Both the position numbers and the translations under genes were made by a program. This document shows, in pieces, positions 44,127-53,258 of a stretch of 64,000 nucleotides of DNA. The number at the start of each line of letters is the position of its first letter. Positions within the stretch are counted from its first letter, which is position 1. The notes beneath the pieces were generated by a model. The model was not told where the DNA came from. It searched no databases and worked only from the letters and a program-made list of their open reading frames with translations. This DNA is from 2-02-FULL-45-10 sp964478235. Its GTDB lineage: Bacteria > Patescibacteriota > Patescibacteriia > Magasanikbacterales > GWA2-37-8. Location of the stretch: NCBI GenBank assembly GCA_964478235.1, contig CAYZGX010000005.1, positions 1 to 64,000 of the forward strand, read 5' to 3'.

Positions 44127-46002
44127 CCACTTCGCCTTCAATCGGACCATCTTTCTTTGGTTCACCACCAGGAGGGGTTGCGCCCTTAGCTTGCTCAGCT
44201 TGATACATTTTTGTACCAATCACCTGAGCCGCTTTGGAAAGCTCGTCGCCCGCTTGTTTGATGGCTTCAGCATCATCTTTGTCTTTCACTTCTTTTACTT
44301 TAGCGAGAGCGTCGTTGACCGCTTTCTTTTCATCGTCGGTTACAACAACTTTTTTCTCATCAATTTCTTTCATCATTTTTTCAGTGGTATACACCATAGT
44401 ATCGGCGATATTACGTGCTTCGATAAGTTCTTGTTTTTTCTTATCATCAGCAGCATGAAGCTCAGCGTCTTTTTTCATCTTTTCAATTTCTTCTTTACTA
44501 AGACCAGAGGATGATTCAATCTTGATAGATTGTTCTTTGTTGGTCGCCTTGTCTTTGGCTTTCACATGCAAAATACCGTTGGCATCAATATCAAACGACA
44601 CTTCAATTTGCGGTACGCCACGAGGAGCTGGAGGAATACCAGCAAGCTCAAATTGACCGAGTACTTTATTATCGTTAAACATTGGGCGTTCACCTTGGGC
44701 GACGCGAATAGACACCGCTGGCTGGTTGTCAGCCGCTGTCGAGAACACTTGGGATTTAGAAGTTGGGATAGTGGTGTTTCGTTCAATGAGTTTGGTGAAA
44801 ACACTGCCCATTGTTTCAAGACCAAGAGATAGCGGGGTGACATCGAGGAGTAACACATCTTTAACATCGCCTTTGAGCACACCACCTTGCACAGCAGCAC
44901 CAATTGCCACTACTTCATCTGGGTTCACGCTAATATTTGGTTTCTTACCAAAGAATTTTTCAACTGTTGAATAGACCAACGGCATACGAGTCATACCGCC
45001 GACCATCACAATTTCATCAATTTTAGAGATTTCCAATTTCGCATCTTGCAAAGCGAGCTTCACCGGGCCCATACTCTTTTCTACAAAATCGTGGACCAAT
45101 TCTTCGAGTTTCGCACGAGTAAGTTTGAGATCCAAATGTTTTGGACCATTCGCATCAGACGAAATAAATGGTTGGTTGATTTGTGTTTCTTGAGAAGTAG
45201 ACAATTCAATCTTAGCTTTTTCAGCCGCTTCTTTGATGCGACCAAGCGCCAACATATCTTTGCCCAAATCAACACCATCAGATTTCTTGAATTCATCAAT
45301 AATCCATTGCATGATGCGCTGGTCAAAGTCGTCACCACCAAGGTGAGTGTCGCCATTTGTCGCGAGCACCTGCACTGAATCTTCACTCACTTCCAAAACA
45401 GACACATCGAAGGTACCACCACCGAGATCGTACACCACAATTCGCTGATCTTTCTTTTTATCAAAACCATAAGCGAGAGCAGCGGCAGTTGGCTCGTTAA
45501 TAATACGGAGCACATTCAAACCGGCAATTTCACCAGCCACTTTGGTAGCCGAGCGTTGCGCGTCGTTGAAATATGCTGGCACCGTGATAACCGCTTCAGT
45601 GATTTTTTCACCAAGACGCTCTTCGGCATCAGCTTTGAGCTTGGAGAGAACCATCGCCCCAATTTGTTCTGGAGCAAATTTCTCGCCATTCATCAAAATA
45701 CGAACGCCTTCACCTTCTTGGGTAATTTCATACGGCAAAGAGCCTTTGGTGCGAGATACTTCAGCATCACCAAAACTGCGGCCAACCATGCGTTTTGCCG
45801 AGTAAATAGTGTTCTTTGGGTTGGTGACAGCCTGGCGTTTTGCCAATTGACCGACCAAACGCTCTCCACTTTTGGAGATAGCCACCACCGAAGGAGTGGT
45901 ACGAGCCCCTTCTTTGTTTTCCAAAACTTTCGGCTGACCACCTTCAATGATAGCCATGCACGAGTTTGTTGTACCTAAATCGATTCCGAGTACTTTTGAC
46001 AT
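44104..46002 (-). CDS. dnaK: chaperone DnaK (Hsp70)
   Basis: 632 residues. The ATPase domain opens VLGIDLGTTNSCMAI and has AYFNDAQRSATKVAGEIAGL, VYDLGGGTFDVSVLEV and VGGMTRMPLV. The substrate domain has the LLLDVTPLSLGLET linker and a helical lid. The C-terminus ends in an acidic, Lys-rich tail (EGEVVDDKPQA). It is normal in length and motif content. It lies in the CIRCE-controlled operon after hsp20. Confidence 0.97.
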   Translation of the reverse strand: MSKVLGIDLGTTNSCMAIIEGGQPKVLENKEGARTTPSVVAISKSGERLVGQLAKRQAVTNPKNTIYSAKRMVGRSFGDAEVSRTKGSLPYEITQEGEGVRILMNGEKFAPEQIGAMVLSKLKADAEERLGEKITEAVITVPAYFNDAQRSATKVAGEIAGLNVLRIINEPTAAALAYGFDKKKDQRIVVYDLGGGTFDVSVLEVSEDSVQVLATNGDTHLGGDDFDQRIMQWIIDEFKKSDGVDLGKDMLALGRIKEAAEKAKIELSTSQETQINQPFISSDANGPKHLDLKLTRAKLEELVHDFVEKSMGPVKLALQDAKLEISKIDEIVMVGGMTRMPLVYSTVEKFFGKKPNISVNPDEVVAIGAAVQGGVLKGDVKDVLLLDVTPLSLGLETMGSVFTKLIERNTTIPTSKSQVFSTAADNQPAVSIRVAQGERPMFNDNKVLGQFELAGIPPAPRGVPQIEVSFDIDANGILHVKAKDKATNKEQSIKIESSSGLSKEEIEKMKKDAELHAADDKKKQELIEARNIADTMVYTTEKMMKEIDEKKVVVTDDEKKAVNDALAKVKEVKDKDDAEAIKQAGDELSKAAQVIGTKMYQAEQAKGATPPGGEPKKDGPIEGEVVDDKPQA

Positions 46003-46020
46003 ACAGTGTGTAATAAGTAA

Positions 46021-46464
46021 TTATTTTTTATCTTTTTTAACAATCTTCACCGCTACCTTTTTTGTTTCCACCGAAGTTACTTTCGGACAAGAGATTTTGA
46101 GCATCCCGTCTTCAAACTCGGCTGAAACTTTGTCTTCTAAAACAGCGGTTGGGAGCGGAATAGTGCGATAGAACGAACCGCTACGAACTTCTTTACGGTA
46201 ATAATTCTTTTCATCAACTTCATGCTCGCTATTGCTTTCACCTTTGATACTGAGCATCCCCTGTTGCACATTGACTTCGACATTTTCTGGCTTTACCCCA
46301 GCAAGTGGCATCTCAACGATAAGCGCCTTATCGTTTTCATACATATTAATCGCCGGTACAAACGCCTGAAGCGAAGTGCTGCCGCTAACAGCCGGGAGGC
46401 GATTAAACATATCATCAATTTCACCAAACGGATCCATCATCGGAGTCCAACGAATGAGTGACAT
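46021..46464 (-). CDS. small heat-shock protein Hsp20
   Basis: 147 residues with an alpha-crystallin domain (about 45-135): VEMPLAGVKPENVEVNV, LSIKGES, YRKEVRSGSFYRTIPLP and FEDGMLKISCPK. It holds unfolding proteins for DnaK. The ATG at 46462-46464 (MSLIRWTP) gives the usual sHSP N-terminus; the longer upstream frame overlaps grpE. Placement inside the hrcA-grpE-dnaK operon is uncommon. Confidence 0.92.
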   Translation of the reverse strand: MSLIRWTPMMDPFGEIDDMFNRLPAVSGSTSLQAFVPAINMYENDKALIVEMPLAGVKPENVEVNVQQGMLSIKGESNSEHEVDEKNYYRKEVRSGSFYRTIPLPTAVLEDKVSAEFEDGMLKISCPKVTSVETKKVAVKIVKKDKK

Positions 46465-46483
46465 ATATAAAAAATTAAATGAA

Positions 46484-46996
46484 TTATTCGGCAATAATGA
46501 CTTTAGCAACTTTGACCACGCGACCAGCCATAGTGTATCCCCCATCAACTTCACGGAGAATCGTGCCCGGAGCTTTGTCGCTTTTTTCTTGCCCCGCTGA
46601 TTCATGGAGCTTTGGATCAAAGGTTTCGCCAACAGTTTTAATTTCTTCCAGCTTATGTGCTTTAAAGACTTCGGCGAAGAGTTTCATAATAAACCCAACA
46701 CCCATCACCCAATTCTTTATCTGCTTATCTTCACTCGCTGGTGGCTGACCAAACGCTTTTTTAAAACTATCGTACACAGGGATAAACTCTTCCAAAATCT
46801 GAATTTCACTCATCGACGCCCATTCTTGGCGACGACTAGCAGTTTCTTTTTGTAAATTAGCGTAATCGGCGAGAGCGCGTTGCCAACTCACTTTATATTC
46901 ATCTCGCTCTTTCAAAGCTTGCTCGAGCGGATCAGGTGTTGATTTCTCAACCGGCGCTTCAACAACCTCTTCTTGTTTATTTTGTTCGTCTGACAT
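46484..46996 (-). CDS. grpE: nucleotide exchange factor GrpE
   Basis: 170 residues. An acidic, Glu-rich N-terminus precedes a long coiled coil (YKVSWQRALADYANLQKETA) and the beta-domain (GETFDPKLHESAGQEKSDKA, VVKVAKVIIAE). It releases ADP from DnaK. It follows hrcA by 6 nt. Confidence 0.94.
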   Translation of the reverse strand: MSDEQNKQEEVVEAPVEKSTPDPLEQALKERDEYKVSWQRALADYANLQKETASRRQEWASMSEIQILEEFIPVYDSFKKAFGQPPASEDKQIKNWVMGVGFIMKLFAEVFKAHKLEEIKTVGETFDPKLHESAGQEKSDKAPGTILREVDGGYTMAGRVVKVAKVIIAE

Positions 46997-47002
46997 ACGG
47001 GT

Positions 47003-47692
47003 TTAAATAAGTTCACGAATTTTTTTAAGCAAACTCCAATTATGTTTGTAATTCATGCGTTGCGGGCCAAGGAGAATAAGAAGCGATTCACCGTTCTCAC
47101 CCAATCGAGTCGCTACGCAGGATAACATTTCACCAAACGGATGATCACTACCAAGGTAACAGCGCGGTGTGTTGTCGGTACTGTCATAAAACCGCGGTAA
47201 ATATTCTTCACAACGATCAAACACTCGCGAAACATTAGCCACCAACTGCATTTCTGCAAAATCTGGCTTACTAAACAAATTAGACAAACCAGTGTAATAC
47301 ATTTTTTCAGAAGAAAAAGCGAGAATAGCTGTTTCACCGGACAAAGCAACCAATGTTTTTGCCAAAAGTTTATATTTAGCTTCGGTATCAACTTCTGCCC
47401 CGAGAGTTTTTTCAAGCGCACCCATTTCTGCTTTTGATACTTTTAATTTTTCCGGAGAGATGGTGTCGATATAAAAACGGTACCCATCAATTGTCGGGAT
47501 ACGCCCCGCTGAAGTATGTGGGTGCGTCAAATAACCAGCTTCTTCCAAAGTGCGAAGTTCGTTCCGCACTGTGGCTTCGCTCCAATCAAGCCCGCCGACT
47601 TCAACCAAAAATCGTGACCCTACCGGTTCGGCAGTGGCCACATACTGTTCAATCACGAGTTCAAGTAATTTTTGCTGGCGTTCTTCTAGCAT
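47003..47692 (-). CDS. hrcA: short HrcA-type heat-shock repressor
   Basis: 229 residues, against about 340 in the usual family. The winged-helix part is clear: MLEERQQKLLELVIEQYV, AEPVGSRFLVE, SEATVRNELRTLEEAGYL and HPHTSAGRIPTIDGYRFYI. The following dimerisation/GAF-like portion is shortened but ends in the usual way (CVATRLGENGESLLILLGPQ, MNYKHNWSLLKKI). HrcA binds CIRCE; a CIRCE copy lies 20 nt upstream. First gene of the operon, so autoregulated. Confidence 0.9.
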   Translation of the reverse strand: MLEERQQKLLELVIEQYVATAEPVGSRFLVEVGGLDWSEATVRNELRTLEEAGYLTHPHTSAGRIPTIDGYRFYIDTISPEKLKVSKAEMGALEKTLGAEVDTEAKYKLLAKTLVALSGETAILAFSSEKMYYTGLSNLFSKPDFAEMQLVANVSRVFDRCEEYLPRFYDSTDNTPRCYLGSDHPFGEMLSCVATRLGENGESLLILLGPQRMNYKHNWSLLKKIRELI

Positions 47693-47711
47693 ACTTAGCG
47701 CTCAAGTGTCG

Positions 47712-47738
47712 TTAGCACTCAATAGTTCTGAGTGATAA
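47712..47738 (-). promoter_or_regulatory. CIRCE operator
   Basis: TTAGCACTC-N9-GAGTGATAA matches the CIRCE consensus TTAGCACTC-N9-GAGTGCTAA with one mismatch. It overlaps the transcription start of the hrcA operon. Confidence 0.95.
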
Positions 47739-47765
47739 TATAGCGCTCCCCCACCAACCTGTCAA
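47737..47765 (-). promoter_or_regulatory. heat-shock operon promoter
   Basis: Minus-strand TTGACA (47760-47765), 17 bp, TATATT (47737-47742). The -10 abuts CIRCE, so repressor binding would block initiation. Confidence 0.88.
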
Positions 47766-47803
47766 GAGCCCATCTATACACAGCAGACTTGGCTAAAATT
47801 AAA

Positions 47804-47832
47804 CAAAAAAGCCCCGTTATACAGGGCTTTTT
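47804..47832 (-). terminator. terminator of yidC-SPFH operon
   Basis: Minus-strand AGCCC and GGGCT arms around TGTATAACG, then six Ts. Confidence 0.75.
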
Positions 47833-47855
47833 ATTCAACAAAGCAATCCGCTACA

Positions 47856-48428
47856 TTACGAGTGAATAGATTGAATTTCAGAAAGCAAGACATTTTCTAC
47901 ATAAATCCCACGAGAGTAGAAAATACGCTCTAATTCATTTTTAATTTCTGTTTCTACCTGATCGCGTTTTGCACCAACGATATCGTTGTAATCAAAACGA
48001 CTCACTACCATACGAATACGACTGCGAATAGCTGGGCGAACAATTTTCGCGACGAAATCTTCACCAATTGTCTGCCAAATACTTGGCACCTGGTGAATAT
48101 CTAAGCGAAGAAGAATAGTCCCCTCCACACCAGCACGCTTACCATCTTGGGTAACAGTCGCAATTGGAATGTCGCCGAGTGAACGTTCGTGTTCAGGGTT
48201 AAATTGGCGAGAAATACTGTATTCCAATGTTTGTACATTGAAAAGTTTAGCTTTCTGCCAAAACGGAATCTTGAGGTGAAGACCTGGGGTCAACACTTTC
48301 TTCAAAACACCGCGACCAAGGTCGTACACACAAGCAACATAGCCCGGTGGTACATAGATAAACAAACCCTTGAGCACGTCATCAACAACGAATGAATACA
48401 TCAATTTGTCTAAAGATTCGGCAGCCAT
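47856..48428 (-). CDS. SPFH/band-7 (prohibitin-like) protein
   Basis: 190 residues. GYVACVYDLGRGVLKKVLTP and GLHLKIPFWQKAKLFNVQ are the typical opening of the SPFH domain, followed by VPSIWQTIGEDFVAKIVRP, the helical RSRIRMVVSRFDYNDI and IKNELERIFYSRGIYVENV. It lacks the long C-terminal coiled coil of flotillins and a clear membrane anchor. SPFH proteins form membrane-bound rings; here it is co-transcribed with yidC, which may link it to membrane-protein quality control (inference). Confidence 0.85.
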   Translation of the reverse strand: MAAESLDKLMYSFVVDDVLKGLFIYVPPGYVACVYDLGRGVLKKVLTPGLHLKIPFWQKAKLFNVQTLEYSISRQFNPEHERSLGDIPIATVTQDGKRAGVEGTILLRLDIHQVPSIWQTIGEDFVAKIVRPAIRSRIRMVVSRFDYNDIVGAKRDQVETEIKNELERIFYSRGIYVENVLLSEIQSIHS

Positions 48429-48448
48429 AGATAAAGACAGTTAAAAAA

Positions 48449-49171
48449 TTAATGGTGACTTGATCCGTGCGCTTCAGCCGGCGCTTTCTTTTTGAAGAAA
48501 GCGTGACGAAGCAAACTAATCACGTCAGAAAAAATCATGGTGGTCAAGATAAACAGCGATTTGACCATCGGCAAATACCAAAGCAAAGCAAAAGTGGCGA
48601 GCGGGAAAAAAATGAAATAATACATCTCAGATTTATTCCAAGCCTTTTTAGCTCGAGTTTCAATAACAATAGAACCAAGCAGATAGAGGGCTACAATCCC
48701 CGCCCAGATATAATCATGGGTATGGCCGATATCAAAACCATAGAAACTAACATTTACCCGACCAGGAAAATCAACTGACGGATAGAGATTTTTCATCATC
48801 TTGTCGCCAGTAATACCACCAACGAACACTTGGTACAACAACAAGAAGATAACCGCCTGCACCCCAACCGACAAAGCTTTGGCCCATGGTGAGACTTTAT
48901 ATTTTTTCATGATTTTACGCACTACTTCTTGCTGTGCGACACGATCATTTTTGTAGGCCTTGATAGCGAGAGCAGCTTCAGCTTCAGCTGTTTCACGACG
49001 CTGATCGCTTGATTCAGACAAAATAGTTAACGGCAATAAGACGATGCGCAAAAAGACAGTTAACCAAATAACTGCCCAGCCAAGATTTTGGTCGGCAATG
49101 TTCGAGTAAATCCAAATCAACGCGTTAAATAACGGTTGATAGAAAAACGTGAACCAAAGCATTGAAAACAT
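48449..49171 (-). CDS. yidC: membrane protein insertase YidC/Oxa1/Alb3
   Basis: 240 residues with five membrane segments and no large periplasmic domain, like Gram-positive YidC. The conserved Arg in VFLRIVLLPLT lies in the first core helix. A cytoplasmic helical hairpin (RRETAEAEAALAIKAY) follows it. KSLFILTTMIF lies in the last core helices, and a basic, His-ending tail (FFKKKAPAEAHGSSHH) follows. It inserts membrane proteins with or without SecYEG. First gene of its operon. Confidence 0.93.
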   Translation of the reverse strand: MFSMLWFTFFYQPLFNALIWIYSNIADQNLGWAVIWLTVFLRIVLLPLTILSESSDQRRETAEAEAALAIKAYKNDRVAQQEVVRKIMKKYKVSPWAKALSVGVQAVIFLLLYQVFVGGITGDKMMKNLYPSVDFPGRVNVSFYGFDIGHTHDYIWAGIVALYLLGSIVIETRAKKAWNKSEMYYFIFFPLATFALLWYLPMVKSLFILTTMIFSDVISLLRHAFFKKKAPAEAHGSSHH

Positions 49172-49225
49172 AGATATATATTCAGTATACCAGCTCTGAC
49201 ACTAAAAAACTATAGTAGCGTTCAC

Positions 49226-49254
49226 AGTATACCACAAAACAGCCTATTTGTCAA
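49226..49254 (-). promoter_or_regulatory. consensus promoter of yidC
   Basis: Minus-strand TTGACA (49249-49254), 17 bp ending TGG, TATACT (49226-49231). A second TGG-TATACT lies closer to the start codon. Confidence 0.85.
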
Positions 49255-49300
49255 CGCTTCTGTGCCTTAAAAAATGGCTAAGATTAGAGGAAAGAAGCTC

Positions 49301-50467
49301 TTACACGATCATATCCCAGACATACTGGGCGACATTATTGGTTTTACCAATCAAAGGCATGTGATGCAGATTGATAAACGGCACACCATTACACTCGATA
49401 ATCCCCCATTTCTGCCCACCTGGATCTTTGGTAACATCGGCAATGATGAAGTCAAAACCAATCAACGGGTCGCCAACTACCTTGGCTGCAGCTTCAAGTA
49501 CCTCTTTGATAGCCGGATGTGTTTCGTCGGTTATTTCATAACTTGACCCACCATACGACACTCCAATTTTTTCAGTCATATCAATCGTCGTGCCGGCAGG
49601 CAAGACTGTTCCTAACGTATAACCACTACGCGCCAAAAAATCGAGCGTCACCGGTGTAACCGGAATATCCTTAACTGGCGCAACCTTAAGAGTATTTTTT
49701 ATCGTCACGAGCTCAGCAATTGTTTTAACTCCATCACCTGTCACTCGAGGCGGATCACCGCCCAAAACACCGCGCAAACGCCCATCAATCATCGTCCCGC
49801 GATAGACACTGCCCACCAAATGTTCCTCCACCACCACCCAATGACATAATTGTTTAGCGATAGTAAACGCTTCTCGAAGTTGATCTTCGGTATAAATAAA
49901 GGTTGTAGTATGACGCCCCCGCGAACCCAAGCGAGGCTTCACAATCACCGGCTTTGAAGCCGTCGCAAACCAAGCTCGCGCCATTTCAAAATTAGAAAAT
50001 CCACCACCTTGCGGAGCAGGCAAACCAGCTTCGCGCAGTCGAGTTTTCAAAATCGCTTTATCGTCCATCCACACGAGCGCTCGATTATCCACCTTTTTTG
50101 GACGAGGCAAACCATTAAAGTATAACGTCTTATCGTTTATTTTCGCTCGATAAAAATCTATCGGTCGCCCCATAAACTCAGCGCCTTCCATCGGTATCCC
50201 CCGCCGCTCCGCATCCTCCCAGAGCACATTCGCTCGAGCGATAGTGCATTTTTTCCTATCAGCATAAAAACGCACCAAGCCAACCAACCGAAACGAATGA
50301 AGCATACCATAAAGCACCAGATCAGTAAGCCAATTAAAAAATCGCCCAAACAACGAAGTGGCGAGAAAATAATTAAATGGTGTCATGACAACTACCAAAG
50401 TAGAGTTCACCCACGTGAGCGTGTGTGGTACCGGATTATTTCCGCAATACAAACATTTAGCTGGCAT
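49301..50467 (-). CDS. ATP-grasp ligase with N-terminal extension
   Basis: 388 residues. An N-terminal CLYCGN (CxxC) segment and two hydrophobic stretches (to about 75) precede a linker and an ATP-grasp domain. ATP binding is seen in KPVIVKPRLGSRGRHTTTF and VVVEEHLVGSVYRGTMIDG; magnesium ligands in FDFII and WGIIECNGVPF. These resemble cyanophycin-synthetase/RimK-type carboxylate-amine ligases, so it probably forms an amide or peptide bond. The substrate is unknown. The ATG at 50467 overlaps the upstream unknown gene by 11 nt. Confidence 0.8.
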   Translation of the reverse strand: MPAKCLYCGNNPVPHTLTWVNSTLVVVMTPFNYFLATSLFGRFFNWLTDLVLYGMLHSFRLVGLVRFYADRKKCTIARANVLWEDAERRGIPMEGAEFMGRPIDFYRAKINDKTLYFNGLPRPKKVDNRALVWMDDKAILKTRLREAGLPAPQGGGFSNFEMARAWFATASKPVIVKPRLGSRGRHTTTFIYTEDQLREAFTIAKQLCHWVVVEEHLVGSVYRGTMIDGRLRGVLGGDPPRVTGDGVKTIAELVTIKNTLKVAPVKDIPVTPVTLDFLARSGYTLGTVLPAGTTIDMTEKIGVSYGGSSYEITDETHPAIKEVLEAAAKVVGDPLIGFDFIIADVTKDPGGQKWGIIECNGVPFINLHHMPLIGKTNNVAQYVWDMIV

Positions 50468-51860
50468 AAACAATCGGCAAAAGAGATTCAAAAGGCTGAG
50501 ACGGCAAAACCGGCTTTTCTCCTTGAACGATAGTATAGAACTCAGGCATCAAATTGTCGAGCGCTACCCCAAGAGGCAAGGTGCGAAGAGCGTCAGACAT
50601 CGTCCGAGCAGTGGTCTGGTCGCCATACAGCATCAAATCAAGGGCGGTCGCGAGGACTCGTTCTTCCGTCTTCCCACCCGCTATATAACAAGCTATATCA
50701 GAGCTCAAAAAGTCAGCCCGCACGCTAGTCACTACCGTATCAAAGCATCCCATTTCAGCAAGAAGCGCTGACCAGGCGTCGCGCAATTCTGGCAAGTAAT
50801 CAACTTGGCTAAACCCGCCGCCACAGGTGAGACCATAATAAAAACTAAGGACAATAAACGACAGCGCCATGCTCGGCATCAAGACACCGGCTTGGAGCGC
50901 TTCGCCGACGGCTTCGGGCGTGAGCGCAACTTCCACCGTACCATCATGCGACACTAGCTGACCATCTTTGATGATCAGTGGAATACGAAGAGTTTTGTAT
51001 AACCCCCAAAACAAATACGTCCCCCGCTGAGTGAGCGAGGTAAACGAGCCCACCAACCCGTCAAAATGACGAACAAAGGCATCGCGCCACAGAGGGTTAA
51101 ACAGTAATTCAAAAATAACTGTCGGCGTTTGCAAATGAAAAGAAACAATCAGATCAGCCACCATTCGCTCCTGAGGAATATAGAGCATATTAGTGGACTG
51201 TTCGCCCGGCACTTGTTTCCACAAAATATAATTAACCAAACTTAATTGATCGGCAAACGACCCTTGCATCACCACTGCTGGAGAAGCAAACACTCGCTCC
51301 AGCGCATACGACGGCGCCGAAGGTAGCAACGCTTCACATTCTAAAGTAAATCGCTCCAAATCATCCAAGGTATACGGAAACAAGCCATACACCGACCCAG
51401 CGCGATATTTCCACGGCAAAACATGCGCCCGAGATTCTTCGAGCGTCGCCGTATGCCAAAAAACACCACGGGGAAACGAGGAATTATTCAAAGAGATACT
51501 AGCGCAAGAAAAAACAATCACGTTATTACATCCGCGCGACCGATTCACCAGCGCTTGCGCAGTAGAACCACTCACCACAAAGGGATGGCACACTGGGGCA
51601 TGGTGTTCGGCTGTAGAAACATACCACTGCTCCTCGAGCTGAAGTGCTGCTTCGCGCGCCACCGACGAGCCAAACAAACGAGTCGCCTCATGTTCAAAAA
51701 CCGATAACAATTCCTGCTTTCGCTCTTTTGGGACAACAGTCGGCGCTGACCAGGCACTATCAAAATACGAAAAAACGCTCATGTCACCATGTTCACGAAT
51801 AATCTTTTTAAGCCCCGGCTTATGTACCAAGACCACGCGCCGTACTTCGTCGAGTGTCAT
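50457..51860 (-). CDS. unknown 467-residue protein coupled to the ATP-grasp gene
   Basis: A soluble protein with no domain I recognise. Possible functional patches are HPFVVSGSTAQALVNRSRGC, VFSCASISLNN, YYGLTCGGGFSQVDYLPEL and MLYIPQERM. Cys and His residues are scattered rather than in a zinc motif. It overlaps the ATP-grasp gene by 11 nt and follows the Pif1 gene by 14 nt. The overlap suggests the two make a pathway pair: this protein may activate, supply or modify the ligase substrate (inference). Confidence 0.75.
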   Translation of the reverse strand: MTLDEVRRVVLVHKPGLKKIIREHGDMSVFSYFDSAWSAPTVVPKERKQELLSVFEHEATRLFGSSVAREAALQLEEQWYVSTAEHHAPVCHPFVVSGSTAQALVNRSRGCNNVIVFSCASISLNNSSFPRGVFWHTATLEESRAHVLPWKYRAGSVYGLFPYTLDDLERFTLECEALLPSAPSYALERVFASPAVVMQGSFADQLSLVNYILWKQVPGEQSTNMLYIPQERMVADLIVSFHLQTPTVIFELLFNPLWRDAFVRHFDGLVGSFTSLTQRGTYLFWGLYKTLRIPLIIKDGQLVSHDGTVEVALTPEAVGEALQAGVLMPSMALSFIVLSFYYGLTCGGGFSQVDYLPELRDAWSALLAEMGCFDTVVTSVRADFLSSDIACYIAGGKTEERVLATALDLMLYGDQTTARTMSDALRTLPLGVALDNLMPEFYTIVQGEKPVLPSQPFESLLPIVYAS

Positions 51861-51874
51861 AGGCTACGCTAGTA

Positions 51875-53221
51875 TTATCTAAACGAAGAGATAAAATCAT
51901 GAACGCGGGTATCGAGCCAAACATGCTCTGGACCAACTGGGCGTTTGAGTACCAAGCCCTCAAGCGATGTGGCACGAGACAGTGCAACATATAATTGCCC
52001 CGGAGAAAATGTCCCTCGCCCGATATCCACAATCACATTATCAAACGTTTTACCCTGACTTTTATGAATCGTAATCGCCCAGGCCAAACGCATTGGGTAT
52101 TGAGTAAACGATCCCACCGATTCTGATTCAATCTTGCCAAGATCGCGATTAAAACTAAACGAGTAAATATCCCATTGATGACGCGTCACTCGGACCGTCT
52201 CCCCTGTTTCGAGCTCCACCGACAAAATCTGTGGTGCTCGTTTATCTGTTGTATCATCTTCCACACTCTTAATCACCCCAACCGTGCCATTAATCCAGCG
52301 CCCCGATACATCATTGTTAAGCATCATAACCTGCGCCCCCACCTTAAGATGAAGTTCGCTCTCTGTTGGTAAATATTTAGCGTCAAATGTCCCCTGTGTA
52401 TCCCCGCGATATACCAGCTCCTGACCTTTGAGCCGAGCCAGTGCTTCGTAGTTAATTTCATCAGCCGCTTTGTTGGTGGTGGTGAGTGTTACGTACACAT
52501 TATTTTTCGGCGGAACAAACGATCTATCCAAACGCTTGTTAAGAGCCGTATACACACTTTGGTCAGCTGTGTTGGTTCGGACAGCGTTAAGTAGGGCAAT
52601 AAAAGCGGCATCACGTTGACGATACACTTTTTCTAATTCCACACACTCCATTTTGAGCGGATCAACTGCAAATAAATCACGCTTCTTCGGACTAATCGCA
52701 TGCGCTGAGAAAAAATACGGACTTTCATAATGCTCACGAAACGCCGACGATTCATCGTTGGTAGTCACCGGTGGCAACTGATAGAGGTCGCCGATAAAAA
52801 TCATTTGCACTCCACCAAATACCATCCCCTTCTTTGGACCATGTAGGCGCAAAAAAGTATCAACACAATCAAGCACATCAGCTCTGACCATGGAGATTTC
52901 ATCAATCACGATAGCTTGTAATTTTCGATAGAGCTCATCGCGCCCACCCACTTTAATCTTGCGCACTTTTTCCACGGTAATATCTGGTTTGAAACGAAAA
53001 AATGAGTGGATAGTTTGTCCAGCAATATTCACCGCCGCCACCCCCGTTGGAGCGAGGAGAACGACATTTTTTACCGTATGTTTTTTAAAATGATTGAGAA
53101 GCGTGGATTTCCCTGTGCCAGCTCGCCCCGTGACAAACACATGTTTAGTAGTGTTTTCCATGAGATGCAGGGCCTCTTGAAAAGCCTCGTTCAGATCAAC
53201 AGTCGTTTTGAGTCGTGCCAT
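51875..53221 (-). CDS. Pif1/RecD-like superfamily 1B DNA helicase
   Basis: 448 residues. Walker A is TGRAGTGKSTLLNHF, followed by LLAPTGVAAVNIAGQTIHSF (motif Ia, strongly Pif1-like). Motif II is VIDEISMVRADVLD and motif III is FIGDLYQLPPV; near the C-terminus are AWAITIHKSQGKTFDNVI and YVALSRATSLEGL. It is a 5'-3' helicase that may resolve forks, R-loops or G-quadruplexes. Size is that of compact bacterial Pif1 proteins. First gene before the unknown/ATP-grasp pair. Confidence 0.93.
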   Translation of the reverse strand: MARLKTTVDLNEAFQEALHLMENTTKHVFVTGRAGTGKSTLLNHFKKHTVKNVVLLAPTGVAAVNIAGQTIHSFFRFKPDITVEKVRKIKVGGRDELYRKLQAIVIDEISMVRADVLDCVDTFLRLHGPKKGMVFGGVQMIFIGDLYQLPPVTTNDESSAFREHYESPYFFSAHAISPKKRDLFAVDPLKMECVELEKVYRQRDAAFIALLNAVRTNTADQSVYTALNKRLDRSFVPPKNNVYVTLTTTNKAADEINYEALARLKGQELVYRGDTQGTFDAKYLPTESELHLKVGAQVMMLNNDVSGRWINGTVGVIKSVEDDTTDKRAPQILSVELETGETVRVTRHQWDIYSFSFNRDLGKIESESVGSFTQYPMRLAWAITIHKSQGKTFDNVIVDIGRGTFSPGQLYVALSRATSLEGLVLKRPVGPEHVWLDTRVHDFISSFR

Positions 53222-53229
53222 ATCGTTCC

Positions 53230-53258
53230 ACTATACACTAAGTATTCTTAATCGCCAA
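53230..53258 (-). promoter_or_regulatory. promoter of Pif1-unknown-ATP-grasp operon
   Basis: Minus-strand TTGGCG (53253-53258), 17 bp, TATAGT (53230-53235), close to the ATG at 53221. Confidence 0.65.

Noticed and set aside
44037..44219. Longer N-terminus for the protein between dnaK and dnaJ
   Set aside because: It would run through the dnaK 3' end, a promoter and a hairpin.
49255..49300. Terminator after the ATP-grasp gene
   Set aside because: The only inverted repeat has a very long loop and no T run.
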